A stretch of 50,352 bases of DNA from an uncultured Planctomyces sp. (GTDB taxonomy: Bacteria; Planctomycetota; Planctomycetia; Planctomycetales; Planctomycetaceae): positions 1 through 50,352 of the forward strand of contig CALDJX010000421.1 in the NCBI GenBank assembly GCA_937899075.1, written 5' to 3'. Below the pieces are notes generated by a model. The model was not told where the DNA came from. It saw only the letters and a list, made by a program, of their open reading frames with translations, and ran no database searches. The translations under genes were made by a program, and so were the position numbers. Of this stretch, positions 26,482 through 33,278 are shown one piece after another (position 1 is the first letter of the stretch; each line of letters starts with the position of its first letter).

Positions 26482-28347
26482 CGGGTCCCGGCCGAGTCAT
26501 TGATCAATCCATACACGGCCCGAGCGAATGGTTATCCAACCAGCGTCGCGCTGCCTCATGAAGCCGGGCAACTTGCAGAGCTGCCACGCGAGTACGCTCC
26601 CTGGTGGGACGAAGTCATCAACAAGCCCATGCGGGCGGCGCCGTCGACGCGTCCCGTCAATGTTGAGTCACTCATCTTCGAAGCGATTCAGCATTCGCCT
26701 CAGATCACCGCATTCCGTATCGACCCGATCATCCGCGAAACTCAGATTCTGGAAGAAGCTGCAGCGTTCGACTGGCAAACGTTTCTCGAAACCAAGTTTG
26801 ACGACAGCAACGATCCGATCGGCAACTCTCTGACGACCGGCGACAACTCGGATCGATTTACGGACAAACAATTCACCAGCCGGATTGGCGTTGAGAAGCG
26901 GCTTGAGCAAGGTGGATCGCTGGACGCAACGCAAAACTTTGGGCTGCAGGACAACAACTCAACGTTCTTTACACCTCGAGATCAGGGGACGTCGCGGCTC
27001 GAACTCAACTTTACACAACCGCTGCTGCGAGGTGCCGGACAGACTTACAACGAAAGTCGCACCGTCCTGGCAATGCTCGATCATCAAATTTCCGAAGACG
27101 ATCTCCAGGAAAGCCTGCAGGACCATCTCGTCGAAGTTTACACGACCTACTGGAGTCTCTACCGGGCACGGGCTGTACGACTACAGAAAGAACGGCTGCT
27201 GCGGCGAGCGATTGACGTCGAACAGAAACTGGCCGCGAGGCAGGGTATCGATGCAGTCAGGCGGCAGGTTCTGCGGGCTCGAGCCGCCATTGCAAGTCGT
27301 CGTTCAGAAATCGTGCGAGCTGACATGGAAGTTCGCAACGCCGAGTCGCGGCTCCGGCTGCTGGTCAATTCGCCCGGCCTGAAACACAGCACCATCGTCG
27401 AACTGCTGCCGGTTGAAGCTCCGATGTCCGACTACATGAATGTCTCCATGCGAGGCTCAGTCGAAACTGCACTTCAGAATCGCCCGGACATCCAACGTGC
27501 CATTAAGCAAATGAAAGAGACCGCCGTCCGACTGGAAGTTTCGAAAAACGAATTGCTTCCAAAGCTGGACCTCGTTCTCGGGACATACGTCGCCGGTCTT
27601 CGAGGCAAGAGTCAGGTCGACACCGCATGGACAAACCAGTTCCGCGACGGTCGACCGGGTTACACGGTTGGACTGATGTTGCAGTATCCGCTCGGCAATC
27701 GAGCGGCCAAAGCGAGATACGCGAAACGCGAATGGGAAGTCGCGAAGACTCTGAAAGAGTTTGAAGCATCGGTCGAAGCGAGCATGTCTGAAGTCGAACT
27801 GGCTGTTCGGGAATTCGAAACGTCGTATCAGGAAATGCTCAGCCGATTCCAGTCGATGATTGCTGCGGACACCGAAGCCAATTACCTGTTGGAACGCTGG
27901 CGTTTGTTACCCGGCAACGATCAGACAACAAGTTTCCTTCTGGAAGACCTGCTTGACTCGCAGGAACGAGTCGCGATGGAAGAGCAGGATTTCGTCGAAG
28001 CTCAGGTTGCATACGTGCTCTCAGTCGTTCGTCTGAAGCGAGCATCCGGGATCCTGTTGAGCTGTGACTGCGGAAACTCCCCGGTGTCATTCATGACTCC
28101 CGCGGCCCGAAGAATTGCTCAACCAAAACCACTGCCCCGACCGGTTGGCCAACGCCCGGCATTGCCAGCGCCGATCCCGGCGAATGCCAAGCTGACTCCG
28201 CCCTTGCCAGTACTTCCGAGAACTCAAACATCCGCCGGCCCACAAAGAAGAATGCCTCAATCAACAGAAACCTCGCTGAGCCAGCCGTCCATTATCCCAA
28301 TGCCTGGACCAGCCCCTCTACCAGTGCCGGCCAGATCGCAACTTTAA
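26476..28347 (+). CDS. TolC family outer membrane channel protein, 5' end missing
   Basis: TolC-type sequence extends from about 26385 in an open frame that continues, non-coding in character, far back across the cadherin gene; GTG 26476 is the first plausible start after the junction and is used here only as a boundary (623 residues). The body shows the outer membrane efflux protein pattern: conserved planctomycete entry segment (FDWQTFLETKFDDSNDP), beta-strand regions (GTSRLELNFTQPLLRGAG), long coiled helices (VRLQKERLLRRAIDVEQKL; a 'A-E-S-R-L-R-L-L-V-N' turn), then a second repeat (NRPDIQRAIKQM, YTVGLMLQYPLGNRAAK). A Pro-rich C-terminal tail of about 90 residues is added. It should form the outer-membrane exit duct for the adaptors encoded downstream. 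No signal peptide is present because the 5' end is lost. Confidence 0.88.
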   Translation: MQRVPAESLINPYTARANGYPTSVALPHEAGQLAELPREYAPWWDEVINKPMRAAPSTRPVNVESLIFEAIQHSPQITAFRIDPIIRETQILEEAAAFDWQTFLETKFDDSNDPIGNSLTTGDNSDRFTDKQFTSRIGVEKRLEQGGSLDATQNFGLQDNNSTFFTPRDQGTSRLELNFTQPLLRGAGQTYNESRTVLAMLDHQISEDDLQESLQDHLVEVYTTYWSLYRARAVRLQKERLLRRAIDVEQKLAARQGIDAVRRQVLRARAAIASRRSEIVRADMEVRNAESRLRLLVNSPGLKHSTIVELLPVEAPMSDYMNVSMRGSVETALQNRPDIQRAIKQMKETAVRLEVSKNELLPKLDLVLGTYVAGLRGKSQVDTAWTNQFRDGRPGYTVGLMLQYPLGNRAAKARYAKREWEVAKTLKEFEASVEASMSEVELAVREFETSYQEMLSRFQSMIAADTEANYLLERWRLLPGNDQTTSFLLEDLLDSQERVAMEEQDFVEAQVAYVLSVVRLKRASGILLSCDCGNSPVSFMTPAARRIAQPKPLPRPVGQRPALPAPIPANAKLTPPLPVLPRTQTSAGPQRRMPQSTETSLSQPSIIPMPGPAPLPVPARSQL

Positions 28348-28423
28348 GCCTGAATGTGGGATTACAAGTAACGTACTGACAATTGTCTGGCAAACTGCAA
28401 TTTTGACGTCAAGTGATTTCCAT

Positions 28424-28449
28424 TTGCCACCAGCTTTAGCTGGTGGCAA
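28424..28449. repeat. Perfect 12-bp hairpin between tolC and the SecA-like gene
   Basis: TTGCCACCAGCT (28424-28435) and its exact reverse complement (28438-28449) are separated by two bases. There is no T-run after it, so it is not a classical terminator. It could weaken read-through or protect the upstream mRNA, or be a dispersed REP-like palindrome. Confidence 0.7.
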
Positions 28450-28518
28450 GGACAAGAAATTGGCTGCCGACTCTTCAGTTCGAAGGCAAGCGAGTTCTTT
28501 TGGGTAAACCACAAAAGC

Positions 28519-30441
28519 ATGATCGGATTCGCAACGAAGAGTCGCCAGGTTCGAAGGGCCGCGAGTTCGGCTCGATCTGACCGTGCGCTCGTGGCGGCGA
28601 TTCGTCGACTGGAAGCCGAACTTGCAAAATCCAGTCAGCAGGAGCTGAGAGATCGGGCTGACGATCTGCGGGCACGCCGCTTTCTACGAAACCCCGACTG
28701 GCTGTCCGCTGAGGTTCTGGCAGAAGCGTGCGGCCTCGTTTGTGTGGCCGCTCGGCAAACGCTGGGGCACGGTCTTTACGATGTGCAGCTTCTGCCAGGT
28801 CTGGCGATGGCTCGCGGATCGGTTGCTGAAATGGCGACGGGAGAAGGCAAAACGTTTACCGCTGCGATTCCTGCTTTCATTCATTCGCTGGCTGGCCGCG
28901 GCGTTCACGTCAACACGTCCAACGAATATCTCTCGCAGCGGGACTGTGAACAATTACAGCCGTTGTTCGAGTTTCTCGACACGTCATGCGCGGACATCAG
29001 TTCGCAACAGGATCCCGCTGACAAAGCGGCTGCCTACCGTTGTGATATCACCTACGGAGCTGGTGCCGAATTCGGATTTGATTACCTCCGTGACCAGCTC
29101 ACACTTCGGCAGAAACCGGAAACGCGACTTAGTGAGGATCTTCTGGGACTTCTCCGAGGCCGCGAAAAATTGCTGCATTCGACTCTCCAACGCGGACTTG
29201 CAGTGGCGATCGTCGACGAAATTGACAACGTCCTCATCGACGATGCCGGCTCGCCACTTCTACTGAGCGGCCAGCCGGATGGTCTCGCCACCGACGCGGA
29301 AGCTCACCTGGCAGCGTTGAACCTGGCCAACGAACTGCTGGAAGGAAACGACTTTCACGTCGACTCTGGCATGGGTTCTATCAACCTGACAGATGCCGGT
29401 AAAACACGCGTCTGGGAAGCGACTGACAGCGCTCCGCTGAAGTGTCTCCTTCGTCCCTGGAACTTGTATGTCGAGCAGGCGATTCGTGCTCGCACACTTT
29501 TTCGTCGTGACGTGCAGTATGTCGTGCGTGACGAAGAGGTCGTCATCGTTGATCAGTCGACGGGTCGCCTGTTTGAAGATCGGACATGGCGAGACGGGCT
29601 TCACCAGGCGATCGAAGCTCGTGAAAACGTTCCGATCACCGGCGAGAAACAAGGCCTCGCTCGCATTACGAAGCAACGGTTCTTTCGGCTGTACCCGATT
29701 CTGTGCGGCATGACGGGGACGGCCACCGGCAGCGAGCACGAGTTTTCGGAATTTTATCGCCTCACCGTATCCAGCATCCCTTTGCGGAAACCCAGCCAGC
29801 GAAAAATTCCCCCAGAGCGAGTCTTCATCAGCGCCGACGCGAAATGGTCTGTCATCGCCTGGCAGATCAAACAGCTCCACGATGCCGGGCAGCCGGTTTT
29901 GGCCGGCACGCGATCCATTGCAAAAAGTGAAGCTCTTGCAGAGCGACTTGACGAACTGTCCGTCCCTTACGAAATCCTCAATGGCAAACAGGACGCTGAC
30001 GAGGCCGAGATCATTTCCCGCGCCGGCGAAGTCGGAGCGGTCACCATCTCGACAAACATTGCCGGCCGCGGCACGGACATTCATCTCGCTCCGGAACGTC
30101 TCGAACGCGGTGGTCTGTGTGTGCTGGCAACAGAGCATCACGATGCCAACCGAATCGATCGTCAGTTGATTGGCCGCGCGGCCAGGCAGGGGGAACCGGG
30201 ATCTGCGGCGTTCTTTCTTTCTGCCGACGACGACCTGCTCACTCATCACGGCGAATGGTTATCCAGAACGATTGTCAAATCCAAAACCAACAAGGGCGAA
30301 GTATCGGCCGACATGTCGTCGTCAGTTCGCAAGGTTCAGTTGCAGGCAGAACGTGCTCAGTTTCTGCAGCGACGAGCTTTGTTTCTCGACGACGCTCGGC
30401 GGGATGTCGTCATGTCTCGAATTAGTGGGGAAGCGTCATGA
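28519..30441 (+). CDS. Short SecA-like preprotein translocase ATPase
   Basis: The 640-residue protein has the SecA motor: Walker A MATGEGKT (105-112), Walker B region VDEIDNVLIDDAGSPL (232-247; usual SecA has DEVDSILIDEARTPL) and a preprotein cross-linking domain between. The conserved V-D-x-x-T-G-R turn appears as VDQSTGRLFEDRTW, then GMTGTA, TISTNIAGRGTDI and the motif VI arginines in GRAARQGEPG (552-561). It stops shortly after NBD2 and so lacks most of the helical scaffold/wing region and the C-terminal zinc-binding tail of about 900-residue housekeeping SecA. It is therefore a specialised paralogue. Its 3' end overlaps the next gene (ATGA), tying it to the HlyD-type adaptors and suggesting that it powers export through them. 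Confidence 0.92.
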   Translation: MIGFATKSRQVRRAASSARSDRALVAAIRRLEAELAKSSQQELRDRADDLRARRFLRNPDWLSAEVLAEACGLVCVAARQTLGHGLYDVQLLPGLAMARGSVAEMATGEGKTFTAAIPAFIHSLAGRGVHVNTSNEYLSQRDCEQLQPLFEFLDTSCADISSQQDPADKAAAYRCDITYGAGAEFGFDYLRDQLTLRQKPETRLSEDLLGLLRGREKLLHSTLQRGLAVAIVDEIDNVLIDDAGSPLLLSGQPDGLATDAEAHLAALNLANELLEGNDFHVDSGMGSINLTDAGKTRVWEATDSAPLKCLLRPWNLYVEQAIRARTLFRRDVQYVVRDEEVVIVDQSTGRLFEDRTWRDGLHQAIEARENVPITGEKQGLARITKQRFFRLYPILCGMTGTATGSEHEFSEFYRLTVSSIPLRKPSQRKIPPERVFISADAKWSVIAWQIKQLHDAGQPVLAGTRSIAKSEALAERLDELSVPYEILNGKQDADEAEIISRAGEVGAVTISTNIAGRGTDIHLAPERLERGGLCVLATEHHDANRIDRQLIGRAARQGEPGSAAFFLSADDDLLTHHGEWLSRTIVKSKTNKGEVSADMSSSVRKVQLQAERAQFLQRRALFLDDARRDVVMSRISGEAS

Positions 30442-31328
30442 ACGGAGAAAGCTCAATGCATCGTCTACTGAAAACAATCCGGCAAAGCAGGACACTCGCT
30501 GCCGTGACTCTGGGACTGGCTCTTGCCAGCGGGCGTTGCCTGGCCGACGACATCCAGAGTTTCACCGAACCGTATCGCACGATAAATCTCGCTGCGGCGG
30601 AGTCCGGAATCGTCATCGGTCTGAACGTCGAAGAAGGTGATTCTGTTGAGAAAGATCAGCCGCTCGCCGACCTGAATCAGGCCGTTCTGAAAGCTGGCGT
30701 CGAAATCGCTCGCAGCCATCGCGACGCGGTGAGCGGTCTGAAATCGGCCGAGTCCGAGTTGAAGCTTCGTTCCGAGCGTTTGAGAAAACTGCAGGAACTT
30801 CGGCAGAACGAAAACTCGAGCGAAGAAGAAGTGAATCGCGCACTACTTGAATTCGAAGTGGCCGAAGCGAGAGTTCTGCAGGTTCAAGAACAGCTTGAAA
30901 TCAAGCGACTCGAATACGAGCGAATTCGCCTGCAGCTTGCTCTTCGCACATTAACGTCGCCAATCGACGGAGTCGTTACCGAGCTGTACCGCGACATCGG
31001 TGAGTTCGTCTCACCAGCCGATCCGGTTGTGCTGACCATCGTGCAGCTCAACCCGCTGCGGGCAACCTTTTCTGTCCCGATCGCCGATGTGAAGTCACTT
31101 CGCAAAGGTCAGACGGTTCCCGTCAAAGTGGACGGCGTCGCGAAGCCGGTGAACGCTCAGGTCGAACTTGTTTCGCCAGTCATCAACGCGGAAAGCCAAA
31201 CAGTCCGCGTGAAGGTCGAACTGCCGAACCCCGGCAACAAGATTCGCAGTGGAGCCAAGTGTTTCTTCGCCTCGGACAGCGTGAAAGAAAAACTCGCTGA
31301 GGGACTTCGTTCAGGAGCACGTCAGTAG
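30438..31328 (+). CDS. HlyD/RND-type periplasmic adaptor protein
   Basis: The 296-residue product starts with a signal peptide (hydrophobic core about 20-33, likely cut after C-L-A). It then has the adaptor order: lipoyl half-motif (SGIVIGLNVEEGDSVEKDQP, 56-75), a coiled-coil hairpin (about 83-160), the second lipoyl half (TSPIDGVVTELYRDIGEFV), and a beta-barrel with VKSLRKGQTVPVKVDG. This is a compact membrane fusion protein that would bridge inner-membrane components and TolC. The ATG at 30438 overlaps the SecA-like stop; a second ATG at 30456 would serve the same signal. The next gene starts 2 bases after its stop, so co-translation is very likely. Confidence 0.9.
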   Translation: MNGESSMHRLLKTIRQSRTLAAVTLGLALASGRCLADDIQSFTEPYRTINLAAAESGIVIGLNVEEGDSVEKDQPLADLNQAVLKAGVEIARSHRDAVSGLKSAESELKLRSERLRKLQELRQNENSSEEEVNRALLEFEVAEARVLQVQEQLEIKRLEYERIRLQLALRTLTSPIDGVVTELYRDIGEFVSPADPVVLTIVQLNPLRATFSVPIADVKSLRKGQTVPVKVDGVAKPVNAQVELVSPVINAESQTVRVKVELPNPGNKIRSGAKCFFASDSVKEKLAEGLRSGARQ

Positions 31329-31330
31329 CA

Positions 31331-33277
31331 ATGAGCGAACGCGGCAGCACACCACTTTCTCAACAGCCAGCCACGGCGACCGGAATTCCCGGTTCGCTTG
31401 CGGGCGGCGCATCGGGATTTGCGGAATTCATCGTCGACGCGATTCCTCAGCAGGAAAACAGCTCAGGGAATGCGGCTGCACATTTTCTAACCGTGCTTCG
31501 ACAACTGCCGAAGTGCCTGGCCGAGTCAGATGATGACTCGCCGTCGTTGACAAAGATGGCGGAAGTTCTGCAGCGGGCTGGTCAGCTTGAATGCCTCGCC
31601 TGGTTCGAGCGAACTCAGCGCGGGCTTACCGACAAGCCCGAGATGTTTAAGGCCGACGAAAGCCCGCAGCTTCAACAGGAGCTTGCGGAAACCGCCGCCC
31701 GCGCGGCGAGTTCGCGTGTCACCGAAACTTGCGGAGTTTCTCGCGACGGCTCTTCCTGGATTGTGATCGCTTCGCCCGTTCAAGCCGAGTCAGTTTCAGG
31801 CGGCTGTCTCGTCGGAGCATTTCGAATCGTCCGCGAGTCTCCAGCCTGGCTGGCCGGGCAGGTTGAACTCGCCTCGCTGATTCTCGGGCATTCGTTGACC
31901 AATCGAAGCCGCCTGGCTGCCGAGCAGGAACTCGGAGCGGCCGCGGCAATCATCGACCTCGCTGCGCGACTTGAAAAGGCAAAGAGCCTCGACGAAGCGT
32001 GCCAGATTCTGGTCGACGAATTGTCCCGTCACACATCGTGTCCGCAAGTTGCCATCGGCACGCTGGCATCTGAATCCGACAGTTGCCGCCTGCGTGCCTG
32101 TTCCGGTGATCGTCGAAGCTCGCTGGCAGCAGAAACAAAGTCCGCAATCGAAGCTGCGTTCGACGAGATCGTCATTCGCGATGAAGAATCTGTGTGGCCG
32201 CCAGAAGTCGAAACTCGTCGATCCGGATTGCTGACACATCGCCGACTCGTTGACGACGGCGTCGCTGAATGCGTCATCGGGGCTCCGCTGAGAAACCGGG
32301 ACGGATCGGTCTTTGGAGCGTGGGTGTTTCTCGGGGAAAGCAAGCTGATCTCGACGCCGCCGACGCGGCAGTTCATTCGAGCCTGCGAGTACCGACTCGC
32401 AGAAACACTGAACCTCGTTAAGCGAGCTGAACGTCCTGCCTGGAAACGCTCGCTCGACGGACTCGTTCAGAAACTTGGCGGCTCACCGAAACGTACTGTC
32501 GCTTTCGGCGTTGTCATCCTGGCTGGACTTTGTGCGATTCCGATTCCACACAATGTCAGCGGAAGCTGCGAACTTCAGCCGGTCACTCGTCGATTCATCG
32601 CTGCCCCGTTTGACGGCACGCTGGATAAGACGCTTGTTGAACCAGGGGACGTCGTCGAGGCAAACCAACTGCTCGCGCGCATGGACGATCGCGAGATTAA
32701 CCTGGAACTGGCAGGCGCCGACGCCGAACATCACCGCGCATCCAAAGAACGAGATACGCATCTCGCCAAACAGGACATCGCTGATGCTCAGTTGGCACGT
32801 TACGAAATGGAGCGTCTGAAACTTCGTCAGCGGCTGCTGACTCACCGCAGCGAGAATCTTGAGATCCGCAGTCCGATCGCCGGCCTGGTCATCGACGGAG
32901 ATCTCAAACGCTCGGAAGGAATCCCGCTCGCGACGGGCGACACGATGTTTGAAATCGCGCCGATCGACCGGATGGTCGTCGAGATTGCAATCCCGGAAAC
33001 AGACATTGCCCACGTCAAGGTTGGTCAGGATGTCAGCGTTTCTCTGGAAGGAGTCCGCGGCAAGTCGTTGACCGGAAAACTTGTCCGCGTTCATCCTCGC
33101 TCCGAAATGAAAGACGACGAGCACGTTTTTATCGGCGAGGTCGAATTCGACAATCCGGATGGTCGCCTGCTGCCAGGGATGCACGGTCACGCCAGCATCG
33201 ACAGCGGTTTCGAGCCGATGGGTTGGATCATTTTCCATCGGCCCAGCGAAGCGTTTTTGTTCTGGATGGGGTGGTAA
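31331..33277 (+). CDS. GAF-domain / HlyD-type adaptor fusion protein
   Basis: The 648-residue protein has a long cytosolic N-terminal half and an adaptor C-terminal half. Residues about 200-365 look like a GAF domain (LAARLEKAKSLDEACQILVD ... VIGAPLRNRDGSVFGAWVFL). One TM helix lies at about 388-406 (R-T-V-A-F-G-V-V-I-L-A-G-L). Then come the HlyD parts: lipoyl half (APFDGTLDKTLVEPGDVVEA), a short hairpin, the second half (IRSPIAGLVIDGDLKRSEGI), and beta-barrel (VVEIAIPETDIAHVKVGQDV). The protein ends near W-I-I-F-H-R-P-S. The topology implies a cytosolic small-molecule or redox sensor coupled to a periplasmic adaptor. The GAF call is from pattern and the ligand is unknown. Stop and next start are one base apart. 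Confidence 0.87.
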   Translation: MSERGSTPLSQQPATATGIPGSLAGGASGFAEFIVDAIPQQENSSGNAAAHFLTVLRQLPKCLAESDDDSPSLTKMAEVLQRAGQLECLAWFERTQRGLTDKPEMFKADESPQLQQELAETAARAASSRVTETCGVSRDGSSWIVIASPVQAESVSGGCLVGAFRIVRESPAWLAGQVELASLILGHSLTNRSRLAAEQELGAAAAIIDLAARLEKAKSLDEACQILVDELSRHTSCPQVAIGTLASESDSCRLRACSGDRRSSLAAETKSAIEAAFDEIVIRDEESVWPPEVETRRSGLLTHRRLVDDGVAECVIGAPLRNRDGSVFGAWVFLGESKLISTPPTRQFIRACEYRLAETLNLVKRAERPAWKRSLDGLVQKLGGSPKRTVAFGVVILAGLCAIPIPHNVSGSCELQPVTRRFIAAPFDGTLDKTLVEPGDVVEANQLLARMDDREINLELAGADAEHHRASKERDTHLAKQDIADAQLARYEMERLKLRQRLLTHRSENLEIRSPIAGLVIDGDLKRSEGIPLATGDTMFEIAPIDRMVVEIAIPETDIAHVKVGQDVSVSLEGVRGKSLTGKLVRVHPRSEMKDDEHVFIGEVEFDNPDGRLLPGMHGHASIDSGFEPMGWIIFHRPSEAFLFWMGW

Positions 33278-33278
33278 C

